Assembly: GCF_038397715.1 (NCBI RefSeq)
Contig: NZ_CP151633.1
Coordinates: forward strand, 3,410,001-3,474,000
Reading direction: 5' to 3'
DNA: 64,000 nucleotides
DNA from: Microbacterium sp. LWO14-1.2
GTDB taxonomy: Bacteria > Actinomycetota > Actinomycetes > Actinomycetales > Microbacteriaceae
Shown here: piece after piece, positions 47,798-55,567 of the stretch
How the letters are laid out: every line of letters starts with the position of its first letter
Position numbering within the stretch: position 1 is the stretch's first letter
Position numbers and translations under genes: made by a program
Notes under the pieces: generated by a model
What the model was told of the DNA's origin: nothing
What the model saw: the letters and a program-made list of their open reading frames with translations, nothing else
Databases searched by the model: none

Positions 47798-48238
47798 TCA
47801 GCGGGTGCGGGATAGCTCCTGCGCGAGCATCACGATTATGCCGCTGGGACCCCGCAGGTACGTGAGCTTGTAGATGTCGTTGTAGTTCGCGACGCCGCGA
47901 AGTGGGTGACAACCGTGCCGGGCGGCGATCGCGAGGGCGGCATCGATATCGTCGACCGAGAACGCGACGCGGTGCATTCCGATTTCGTTGGGGAGGACCG
48001 GGTCGGTCTCGATAGCGGTGGGGTGGATGTACTCGAACAGCTCCAGCTGGCCGTGACCGTCCGGAGTCTGGAGTACGGCGATCTTGGCGTGATTTCCGTC
48101 GAGTCCGACTGCGGTGTCGGCCCATGAGCCGCTTATCGTCTCGCGACTGACGACCGAAAGTCCCAGATCCGTGAAGAATGCGATCGCCGCGTCGATGTTT
48201 CGGACTGCGATACCGATGTTCTCGAGCTTTATCGTCAT
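47798..48238 (-). CDS. VOC family protein (lactoylglutathione lyase-like)
   Basis: The 146-residue protein has two VOC halves: IGIAVRNIDAAIAFFTDLGLSV and HRVAFSVDDIDAALAIA, with metal-ligand Glu in LELFEYIHP and a C-terminal YLRGPSGIIVMLAQEL. TAAGGT lies 7 nt before the ATG. It resembles methylmalonyl-CoA epimerase/glyoxalase-type proteins; the substrate is unknown. Confidence 0.83.
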   Translation of the reverse strand: MTIKLENIGIAVRNIDAAIAFFTDLGLSVVSRETISGSWADTAVGLDGNHAKIAVLQTPDGHGQLELFEYIHPTAIETDPVLPNEIGMHRVAFSVDDIDAALAIAARHGCHPLRGVANYNDIYKLTYLRGPSGIIVMLAQELSRTR

Positions 48239-48423
48239 GCGCCGTACCTTACTCGTCTCAGCGCGAAGCCCGGCTCTGGTCGTTCGGCGCCGGATTCGGA
48301 ACCACTGCGGTCAGGTGACGGCAGATCCGAACGTCTCCTGCACAGGTGCGAGGGCTCGGCGGCTTTCCCCTGTTCGTGTGTTCGTGGTCAGCCGGGGCGT
48401 CGGCTGGCTTCTAGGTTGTTCGG

Positions 48424-50766
48424 ATGGTTGTTCAGACGGAGGTCGCACGTAGGCATCTGGGGCGAGGCCCGGGTGCGAGGCGTGACCTTCGTCTGCTCCC
48501 GGTCGCGGGTGGGGCGTGGGGTGTGGCGCTCGTGTGCGTGTTCGCGCCGGAGGCGTCGGGGTGGTGGGTGGGAGGCTGTTCGGCGGCCGCGTTCCTGACC
48601 GGTGCTGTGATCGTTGTCGGTCGCCGTCGGGCCGCCACGCTGGGAGGGCTGATGATCGTCGTCCTGGCAGTCGGCGCATCCGTCGCGTTCACGGTGATGA
48701 CGGAGTCGGTGCATCGTGACGTGGCACGGGAGTGGGACGGCCGGGTCGTCGAGGCGGTGGGGGAGGTCGCGTCGTCTGCATCGGTCGGGCGGGACGGACG
48801 GTTGTGGGTGGACGTGCAGTTGCGGGGGATCGGGCCGCCGGGACAGGTGCGTGCTGTGTCCGCTCCGGTGCGAGTCGGGATCGACCCGGTCGACGGGTTC
48901 GACCTCGGGGCGGTCGTGCGGGTCACCGCCGAGAGCGCGGTGACGGATGCGGGGGAGCGCGCGGCGCTCGTGCTGTTCGCGAGCGCGGCGTCTGTGGAAC
49001 GGGAGGCATCGGGCGTGTTCGCCGCGGCGGCGGGCTTGCGTCACGCGTTCATCGAGCGTTCGACGCGTCTTCCTGAACCGGGCGCCGGTCTGCTGCCCGG
49101 TCTCGCCGTCGGAGACACGCGCGCTGTCGCAGCGGAACTCGACGACGCGATGCGCACGAGCGGGCTGAGCCACCTCACCGCCGTGAGCGGAGCGAACTGC
49201 GCCATCGTCGTCGGGGCGGTGTTCTGGTTGGCGTCGCTGTGCGGAGCAGGGCGGGGGCTTCGCATCGTGCTCGCGGCACTCGGGCTGGCGGGGTTCGTGG
49301 TCCTGGTCACCCCGGAACCGAGCGTGATCCGTGCGGGTGTCATGGCGGGGGTAGCCATGACGTCGATCCTGATCGGTCGCCCCAGCGCCGGAGCGGGGAT
49401 GCTGGCGCTCAGCGCTGCCGGCATCCTCATCGCCGATCCCTGGCTGGCGTCCACGCCCGGCTTCGCGCTCTCGGTGGTCGCGTCCGGTGCGCTCATCCTG
49501 CTCGCACCGGTCCTGTCTCGAGGGCTCGCGCGATGGATGCCGCAGCCGTTGGCGCTCGCGATCGGTGTGCCGCTTGCGGCTCAGCTTGCCTGCGGGCCGA
49601 TCATCGCCCTGTTCGCCGAGCAGCAGTCCCTCGTCGGTCTCGCGGCGAATCTGCTCGCCGCGCCGGCCGCGCCCGTCGCCACGGTGATCGGCCTGCTCGC
49701 GTGCCTCTGCGCCCCGGTGCCGCTGCTCGCCGACCTGCTCGCTGCATCGGCCTGGCTCCCGGCGTCGTGGATCGCTGCGACCGCGGACGCGACGTCGCGA
49801 CTGCCGTTCGCCGTGGTGGCGGTGCCTCCGGGCGTCTTCAGCGCCGCTGCGGTCGCGGCACTCAGCGCCTGCGTCGGCGTCGTCATCGCGGGGGAGAGCG
49901 TGCGGGTGCGTGGGGTCCGCACCGCAGCATCCCTCGTGCTGGCCGCCGGAGCGGCACTGGCGTGCGCCCATGCGTTGCTCTCCGGTCCGCTCGCCCGCAT
50001 GACCACCCCGACAGCATGGTCCATCGCCGCGTGCGATGTCGGACAGGGTGACGCGGTGCTCGTCCGCTCCCAGGAGCAGGTCGCGCTGATCGACACAGGA
50101 CCGGACCCCGACTCCCTCGCGGCGTGCGTGCGCGCCCTCGGCATCGATCGGGTGGACCTGCTCGTGCTCACGCACTTCGACATCGACCACGTCGGGGGAG
50201 TCGAGGCCGTGCAGGGGATGGTGGGCACGGTCGTGCACGGGCCCCTCGGAGAACCCGCGGACCGGCGGACGCTCGACAGGCTGCGCAGCGGCGGTGCGGC
50301 GGTCGTGCAGGGTGTCGCGGGGATGCGGGGCGACCTCGGGGCAGCGGACTGGCAGGTGCTGTGGCCCGAGCGCGAGTCGCGCGCCTACCCTCCTGGCAAT
50401 GACATGAGCGTCGTCGTCGAGATCGGCGGTGCGGAGGTGCCGCGTTCGCTGTTCCTCGGCGATCTGTCCGCCCAGCCGCAGGGCATGCTGCTGCACTCGG
50501 GTCGCCTGCGCGGCGAATACGACCTCGTCAAGGTCGCCCACCACGGCAGCGCCGATCAGGATCCTGCGCTCTACGAGCAGGCGGATGCCGCAGCTCTGAT
50601 CTTCAGTGCCGGGCTGGGGAACGACTACGGCCATCCCCGCGCCGAGGCGCTCGCCCTGGCGTCCGCGAACGGCGCGCGAGCCCTGCGCACCGACCTCGAA
50701 GGACGCGTCCTCGTGGGCCTCGACGACGGCGCCCTGGAGGTGTGGACGGAAAGGCCACCGCCATGA
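48424..50766 (+). CDS. comEC: DNA internalisation channel protein ComEC/Rec2
   Basis: The 780-residue membrane protein has an N-terminal DUF4131-like part, the competence domain (PGLAVGDTRAVAAELDDAMRTSGLSHLTAVSGANCAIV, residues ~222-260) with about nine helices, and a C-terminal metallo-beta-lactamase-like domain (DVGQGDAVLV, LTHFDIDHVGG, VAHHGSADQD). It forms the channel for DNA uptake. TAGGTT sits 6 nt before the ATG, matching the comEA promoter. holA follows, as in other actinobacteria. Confidence 0.93.
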   Translation: MVVQTEVARRHLGRGPGARRDLRLLPVAGGAWGVALVCVFAPEASGWWVGGCSAAAFLTGAVIVVGRRRAATLGGLMIVVLAVGASVAFTVMTESVHRDVAREWDGRVVEAVGEVASSASVGRDGRLWVDVQLRGIGPPGQVRAVSAPVRVGIDPVDGFDLGAVVRVTAESAVTDAGERAALVLFASAASVEREASGVFAAAAGLRHAFIERSTRLPEPGAGLLPGLAVGDTRAVAAELDDAMRTSGLSHLTAVSGANCAIVVGAVFWLASLCGAGRGLRIVLAALGLAGFVVLVTPEPSVIRAGVMAGVAMTSILIGRPSAGAGMLALSAAGILIADPWLASTPGFALSVVASGALILLAPVLSRGLARWMPQPLALAIGVPLAAQLACGPIIALFAEQQSLVGLAANLLAAPAAPVATVIGLLACLCAPVPLLADLLAASAWLPASWIAATADATSRLPFAVVAVPPGVFSAAAVAALSACVGVVIAGESVRVRGVRTAASLVLAAGAALACAHALLSGPLARMTTPTAWSIAACDVGQGDAVLVRSQEQVALIDTGPDPDSLAACVRALGIDRVDLLVLTHFDIDHVGGVEAVQGMVGTVVHGPLGEPADRRTLDRLRSGGAAVVQGVAGMRGDLGAADWQVLWPERESRAYPPGNDMSVVVEIGGAEVPRSLFLGDLSAQPQGMLLHSGRLRGEYDLVKVAHHGSADQDPALYEQADAAALIFSAGLGNDYGHPRAEALALASANGARALRTDLEGRVLVGLDDGALEVWTERPPP

Positions 50767-50825
50767 TCGATGGCGCGGGGTCGGTGAGCGGCCGCATGTC
50801 GGTGGGCCCCGGGTAGGCTGAAGCC

Positions 50826-51869
50826 ATGGCTGCTGCGCGTACTCCTTCTCGAGGCGCGGCGGCGTCGGCCAAGATCCCGCAGGTGTCATGGCGTGATCCA
50901 CGACCGGCTCCCATCGTGCTCGTCTCCGGACCCGAAGAGGTCTGCGCGGAGCGCGCGATCGCGGGCGTGCGCGACTACCTGCGCGCCGAGGATCCCGCGC
51001 TCGAAGTCACAGACGTCCGCGCAGACGACTACGCGCCGGGAACCCTCCTGTCACTCACATCACCGTCGCTGTTCGGCGAGCCCCGTCTGGTGCGCGTCGC
51101 CGGCGTGGAGAAGTGCACCGACGCCTTCATCCAGGAGGCCGTGTCGTACCTCGACCACCCGCAGGAGGGGGCGACGGTCATCCTGCGCCACACCGGCGCG
51201 AGCGTGCGCGGCAAGAAGCTGCTCGATGCCATCAGGGCAGGCACCGGGGAGGGCATCGAGATCGCCTGCCCCGCCGTCAAACGTGACGGCGACCGGGTCG
51301 ATTTCGCGGCGGGTGAGTTCAAGGCGGCGAAGAAGCGCATCGCCCCGCCGGCACTGCGCGCCCTCGTCTCGGCGTTCGCCGATGACCTCACCGAGCTCGC
51401 TGCGGCCTGCCAGCAGCTGATCGGCGACGTCGAGGGCGATATCACCGAAGAGGTCGTCACCAAGTACTACGGCGGACGCGTCGAGGTCTCGGCCTTCGTC
51501 GTCGCCGACACCGCGATCGCCGGACGGTACGGCGAGGCACTCGTCGCCCTGCGCCACGCCCTGGCCTCGGGCGCAGACCCGGTGCCCATGGTCGCGGCGT
51601 TCGCCATGAAGCTGCGCACCATGGCGCGCGTCGCAGGAAACCGCGAGCCCAGCCGTCAACTCGCCCAGCGACTGGGCATGAAGGACTGGCAGGTCGACCG
51701 CGCCCGCCGCGACCTCGCGGGATGGAACGAGTATTCGCTCGGGATCGCCATCCAGGCGACCGCACGGGCGGATGCCGAGGTCAAGGGTGCGGCACGCGAC
51801 CCGATCTTCGCCCTGGAACGCATGCTGACCGTCATCGCCACGCGACGCCCCTTCGGAGAGGAATCATGA
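50826..51869 (+). CDS. holA: DNA polymerase III delta subunit
   Basis: The 347-residue clamp-loader subunit has IVLVSGPEEVCAERAIAGVRD, SPSLFGEPRLVRVAGVEK, AADLTELAAACQQL-type segments and the C-terminal ALVALRHALASGADPVPMV and YGGRVEVSAFVVADTAIAGR. It opens the beta clamp. TAGGCT lies 6 nt before the ATG. The stop overlaps the phosphatase ATG by 4 bp. Confidence 0.93.
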   Translation: MAAARTPSRGAAASAKIPQVSWRDPRPAPIVLVSGPEEVCAERAIAGVRDYLRAEDPALEVTDVRADDYAPGTLLSLTSPSLFGEPRLVRVAGVEKCTDAFIQEAVSYLDHPQEGATVILRHTGASVRGKKLLDAIRAGTGEGIEIACPAVKRDGDRVDFAAGEFKAAKKRIAPPALRALVSAFADDLTELAAACQQLIGDVEGDITEEVVTKYYGGRVEVSAFVVADTAIAGRYGEALVALRHALASGADPVPMVAAFAMKLRTMARVAGNREPSRQLAQRLGMKDWQVDRARRDLAGWNEYSLGIAIQATARADAEVKGAARDPIFALERMLTVIATRRPFGEES

Positions 51870-52561
51870 GACTGCTGCTCATCCGCCACGGACAGACGCC
51901 GAGCAACGTGATCGGCGCGCTCGACACCGGGCGTCCGGGGCCGGGTCTCACCCCGCTCGGCCATGCTCAGGCATCGGCGATCCCGGCGGCTCTGACCGGT
52001 GAGCGCGTCGACGCGATCTACGCCTCGCCGCTGGTCCGCACGCAGCTCACCGCCACCCCGCTCGCCGAGGATCGCGGGCTGGAGATCGAGATCGTCGAGG
52101 GCCTGGAGGAGATCTCGGCCGGCCGGTGGGAGATGCACAGCGACCGCGAGGCGATCGAAGGCTACGTGAACGCCGCCCGACGGTGGCTCACCGGTGAGCT
52201 CGACGTCGCGATCGAGGGCGGAGAGAGCGGCACGGATTTCCTTGCACGCTACGACTCGGCGATCGCCCACGTCGCATCGCGGAACGTCGGCGGAGCAGCC
52301 GTCGTCGTCAGCCACGGCGCCGCGATCCGTGTCTGGGCGGCTGCGAGGCTCGACGGCATCGATCTCGACGACGCGGTGCACTGGCGTCTCTACAACACGG
52401 GCATGTGCGTGCTCGACGGAGATCCGGAATCGGGATGGCGTCTCGTCTCCTGGCGGCAGGAGCCGCTCGGCGGTCTCGACCTCGAAGACCCGTCTGCCCT
52501 CGATGTCCCGGCCGAGCCGGTGGGGGAGCCGGGCGAACCGGTGGAGACGCCGGCCGGCTGA
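51866..52561 (+). CDS. Histidine phosphatase family protein
   Basis: The 231-residue phosphoglycerate-mutase-fold protein has MRLLLIRHGQTPSN (catalytic His in RHG), LYASPLVRTQLTA-like segment, EISAGRWE and VVSHGAAIR with the second His. The C-terminal tail is Pro/Glu rich. The substrate is unknown. GGAGAGGAA precedes the ATG inside the end of holA. Confidence 0.88.
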   Translation: MRLLLIRHGQTPSNVIGALDTGRPGPGLTPLGHAQASAIPAALTGERVDAIYASPLVRTQLTATPLAEDRGLEIEIVEGLEEISAGRWEMHSDREAIEGYVNAARRWLTGELDVAIEGGESGTDFLARYDSAIAHVASRNVGGAAVVVSHGAAIRVWAAARLDGIDLDDAVHWRLYNTGMCVLDGDPESGWRLVSWRQEPLGGLDLEDPSALDVPAEPVGEPGEPVETPAG

Positions 52562-52605
52562 CGGCCGTCACGACCCAGCTGACCCCGCGCGCACGACGCG
52601 CGGAC

Positions 52606-52642
52606 GAGAAAGGGCCCGTCTCGACGAGACGGGCCCTTTCTC
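52606..52642. terminator. Bidirectional terminator between phosphatase gene and rpsT
   Basis: Perfect 18-bp arms (52606-52623 and 52625-52642) share a single-base centre. On the plus strand the right arm ends CCCTTTCTC. It separates the convergent phosphatase and rpsT genes. Confidence 0.85.
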
Positions 52643-52654
52643 AGTGGTCGATGC

Positions 52655-52915
52655 TCAGAGAGCCGAGACCTGCTTGGCGATGGCCGACTTGCGGTTCGCA
52701 GCCTGGTTCTGGTGGATGACACCCTTGCTGACGGCCTTGTCGAGCTTGCGGGTCGCCGTCTTGACAGCGGCCTCGGCGGCAGCCTTGTCGCCCGAGGCGA
52801 TGGCGGTGCGGGCGGCGCGGATGTGCGTCTTCAGCTCGCTCTTGACGGCCTTGTTGCGCTCGTGCGCCTTCTCGTTGGTCTTGTTGCGCTTGATCTGCGA
52901 CTTGATGTTTGCCAC
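52655..52915 (-). CDS. rpsT: 30S ribosomal protein S20
   Basis: The 86-residue basic helical protein [20 protein letters not shown], with [20 protein letters not shown] at the C-terminus, is S20, which binds 16S rRNA. GTG 52915 gives the standard length. Its ~100-nt leader begins after a TAGACT box (53024-53019 on the minus strand); S20 leaders are translationally regulated in other bacteria. Confidence 0.96.
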   Translation of the reverse strand: MANIKSQIKRNKTNEKAHERNKAVKSELKTHIRAARTAIASGDKAAAEAAVKTATRKLDKAVSKGVIHQNQAANRKSAIAKQVSAL

Positions 52916-53192
52916 GTGTGGACGCTTTCTGTACGGAGGTTGTTCGGAATGCCGGCAGAAGAAGAGGGCTTCCGCACGGCGGTCGTGAGGGAAAAACCCA
53001 CACGCAAGCCAAGAGTCGAGTCTACCAGCAGTCGAGCCGTTCCCCCTAAACGGGTGAACGCGGGTGCACAATCGAGCTTATCCGCCGTCGACCGGCATCA
53101 CGCCGGACCCCCGTGCTCGACGACGCCGTCAGGAGCGATATGAACATGGCACCGACCTCCGGCATCCGCGCGATCGGCGAGCGAGGCGACGC

Positions 53193-54461
53193 ATGAACGA
53201 CGGCGCGCGGGTCGGAGCCCGCTGGATCAGTCTGTTCACCGTCGCCTGGCTGGCGATCTGGATGGTGCAGCTCACTCCGGTGCAGCTCCTGCTGCCGCTG
53301 CAGCTCGATACGCCCGAGGACGACTGGATACGCGGGGTCGTCTCGTCGGGATTCGTCCTGGGGCTCGGCGGTCTGGCGGGCATCGTCGCGGGTCCGGTCG
53401 CCGGGGCGCTCTCCGACCGCGCCGGTGCCGGACGTCGCAGGCGTCGACCGTGGGCCCTCGGGGGAGCGCTGCTGACCGCAGCGGCCCTCGTGGTCACCGG
53501 CTTCGCCGAGGGGCCCTGGGCCGTCGGTCTGTCATGGGTGGGCGTCTCTGTCGGCATCGCGGTCGCCTCGGCCGCCTTCACCGCGCTGATCGCCGACCAG
53601 CTTCCCGAGACGCAGCGGGGCACGGCATCCGCCGCCGTCGGGTCCAGTCAGGCGGTGGGTATCGTCCTGGGCGTCGGGGTGGTCGTGCTCCTGGGGCTCG
53701 GCGTCCGCGACGGATATCTGCTGTTGGCGGCGATCATCGCCGTCGCGGGTTCGGCTGCTGCGGTGCTGCTCCCTGACCCGCCGGCAGCGGCTCGGGTGGT
53801 GGCGGTGCAACGGCGGGGGCCGTTGCTCTCCTCGCTCCGCGACCGTGATTTCGCCTGGATGCTGTCTGGCCGGCTCGTCACCAACGTCGGGAACGCGCTC
53901 GGCACCGCCCTCTTCCTCTTCTTCCTCCTCCACGGTCTGCACCAGGACACGGCGACCGCCCAGGACAACCTGCTTCTGCTCATCGTCGTCTACACGGTGT
54001 TCGTCGTGGTCGCGGCGGTGGTCACCGGCATCCTGTCCGACCGCACCGGGAACCGCCGCACGCTCACCGTCGCCGCGACGCTCGTGCAGGCCACGTCCGG
54101 CGTCGTGATCGCCATCGTCCCCACGTTCGAGGCGACGATGGTGGCGGCGGCACTCATGGGCGTCGGATACGGGGCGTTCTCGACCGTCGGCCTCGCGTTC
54201 GCCGCCGACCTGCTGCCCGACGAGAAGGACCACGCCCGCGATCTCGGCATCGTCACGGTCACCGCCGCGCTCGGACAGCTGATCGGACCGGTGCTCGGGG
54301 CGGGGCTCGTCGCTCTGGTCGGCGGATTCTGGCTCGTCTTCGCCGCCGCAGCGGTGTTCTCCCTGGCGGGAGGTGTGCTCACGGCGCGGGCGCGTCGTCC
54401 GCAGTCGGGTCGGACTGCTCGGCGTCGACCGTCGCGATCGCCAGACGCAGCACCGCGTTGA
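53193..54461 (+). CDS. MFS transporter
   Basis: The 422-residue protein has twelve predicted helices and the MFS loop motif between helices 2 and 3 (GALSDRAGAGRRRRR) repeated in the second half (GILSDRTGNRRTL). The substrate is unknown; the arrangement fits a drug or metabolite exporter. ATG 53193 is followed closely by the first helix. The last 83 bp overlap the convergent alpha/beta hydrolase gene. Confidence 0.85.
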   Translation: MNDGARVGARWISLFTVAWLAIWMVQLTPVQLLLPLQLDTPEDDWIRGVVSSGFVLGLGGLAGIVAGPVAGALSDRAGAGRRRRRPWALGGALLTAAALVVTGFAEGPWAVGLSWVGVSVGIAVASAAFTALIADQLPETQRGTASAAVGSSQAVGIVLGVGVVVLLGLGVRDGYLLLAAIIAVAGSAAAVLLPDPPAAARVVAVQRRGPLLSSLRDRDFAWMLSGRLVTNVGNALGTALFLFFLLHGLHQDTATAQDNLLLLIVVYTVFVVVAAVVTGILSDRTGNRRTLTVAATLVQATSGVVIAIVPTFEATMVAAALMGVGYGAFSTVGLAFAADLLPDEKDHARDLGIVTVTAALGQLIGPVLGAGLVALVGGFWLVFAAAAVFSLAGGVLTARARRPQSGRTARRRPSRSPDAAPR

Positions 54462-55131
54462 ACACCCGTGGACGCATCGCTGTCACGAGGTGGGTCGTGC
54501 GGGGGACCACGATGAGCTCGGCGTGCGGAGCCAACCGCTGGAAGAGGGCTTCGTTGACGCGCAGCTGGTCGTACTGGCCGTTGACGAACCACAGCGGAAC
54601 GCGGATCCGCTCGACCGCGGTGGCCAGGTCGAGGGCTGCGAGATTGCTCAGCGCGATGTCCTGCGTGTCGAGGGCGTACCCACCGGCGGCGAAGTCGGCG
54701 CGCGTGTCGACGGGAATCGTGGCGTCGAGGATGCGCTGGGTGATCCACATGCCGCGGTCGGGCAGGCGGTCTACGGCGCGAGCGATCATCCGGTACGCGC
54801 GCAGTCCCGCACCCCGGGGGAGCGCTGTGCAGGATGCCGCGACCAGCGCGGCCACCGACGGCTTCTCCGCACCGACGTAGGCGAGGCAGAGCAGACCGCC
54901 CATCGAATGGCCGACGAGCAGCACCGGTCCGCGTGAGGCGGCGTCGCGCACAGCCGCGTCGATCGTGTGCAGCGCTTCGTGCAGAGTGAAGTCCTCCGCC
55001 ATCCGCGTGCCGTGGCCGGGCAGATCCACCGCGACCGCGGGGATGCCGGCTTCGTCGAGATACGCGAGCTGCGAGCGCCACATGGTCGCGGACGTGCGGA
55101 TGCCGTGCACGAGGACGATCTGCACGGTCAC
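54379..55131 (-). CDS. Alpha/beta hydrolase
   Basis: The 250-residue hydrolase has VLVHGIRTSATMW, VDLPGHG, the nucleophile elbow GHSMGG, acid in NGQYDQLR and His in PRTTHLV. It resembles small esterases and lactonases. GTG 55131 is chosen because TATGCT is 6 nt upstream. The C-terminal 27 codons overlap the MFS gene on the other strand. Confidence 0.85.
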   Translation of the reverse strand: MTVQIVLVHGIRTSATMWRSQLAYLDEAGIPAVAVDLPGHGTRMAEDFTLHEALHTIDAAVRDAASRGPVLLVGHSMGGLLCLAYVGAEKPSVAALVAASCTALPRGAGLRAYRMIARAVDRLPDRGMWITQRILDATIPVDTRADFAAGGYALDTQDIALSNLAALDLATAVERIRVPLWFVNGQYDQLRVNEALFQRLAPHAELIVVPRTTHLVTAMRPRVFNAVLRLAIATVDAEQSDPTADDAPAP

Positions 55132-55148
55132 CGTCTCAGCATAGAGAA

Positions 55149-55180
55149 AGCGGGGCCGGTGGATACCCACCGGCCCCGCT
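55149..55180 (-). terminator. Hairpin terminator, copy 1 of a repeated module
   Basis: Perfect 14-bp arms with an ATAC loop are followed on the minus strand by CTTTCTCT. It ends the small secreted protein gene and lies directly before the hydrolase -10 box. A near-identical copy is at 55504-55533. Confidence 0.75.
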
Positions 55181-55197
55181 CATGGCGAGCTAATGCA

Positions 55198-55392
55198 TCA
55201 TCGCTTGACGCAGTACTTGATGCACTTGATCGGCCAGCCACCCACGCTGCCGTTGTAGCCTCCGCCCCCGTTCTCCGGTGGCGCGATACCCACCACGGCA
55301 CTCGCGGATACGGCCGGCCCGAACGCGAGCGCGACCGCCAGAGCCAATCCGCAGATCGCTTTCCGTGCTACGGAGTTGCGTCGTTGATTCAC
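55198..55392 (-). CDS. Small secreted Gly-rich peptide with two cysteines
   Basis: The 64-residue precursor has a basic start (RRNSVARK), a hydrophobic signal (ICGLALAVALAFGPAVSASA) and a predicted AxA cleavage site. It leaves a cationic mature peptide of about 32 residues with a GGGG segment and two C-terminal cysteines three residues apart, ending KYCVKR. Small cationic peptides like this can be bacteriocin-like, but no family is recognised. GGAGG is 9 nt before GTG 55392; ATG 55398 has only 3 nt. Confidence 0.6.
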   Translation of the reverse strand: MNQRRNSVARKAICGLALAVALAFGPAVSASAVVGIAPPENGGGGYNGSVGGWPIKCIKYCVKR

Positions 55393-55433
55393 CGTCATCA
55401 CCCTCCAGTGACTCGTCCTTCAGATGTCCCGTA

Positions 55434-55462
55434 AACGTAACGGTGGACCACGACGAGGGCAA
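55434..55462 (-). promoter_or_regulatory. Promoter of the small secreted peptide gene
   Basis: On the minus strand TTGCCC (55462-55457), a 17-nt spacer and TACGTT (55439-55434) give a leader of about 35 nt. Confidence 0.55.
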
Positions 55463-55503
55463 GGATGTGCGCGGAAAGAATATCGCCAGTCGCTGACATG
55501 AAA

Positions 55504-55533
55504 GCGGGGCCGGTGGATATCCACCGGCCCCGC
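55504..55533 (-). terminator. Hairpin terminator, copy 2 of a repeated module
   Basis: Thirteen-bp arms with an ATAT loop are followed by CTTTCAT on the minus strand. Apart from one loop base it matches copy 1 over its length, 354 bp away. It follows the oligopeptide-binding protein gene. Confidence 0.75.
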
Positions 55534-55567
55534 CCACACGCACCGACTGCGTCAGTGCTTGTAGGAA

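Noticed and set aside
48388..50901. An 837-codon minus-strand open frame opposite comEC
   Set aside because: Its product is Arg/His/Asp-rich without domains, while the plus strand encodes a full ComEC.
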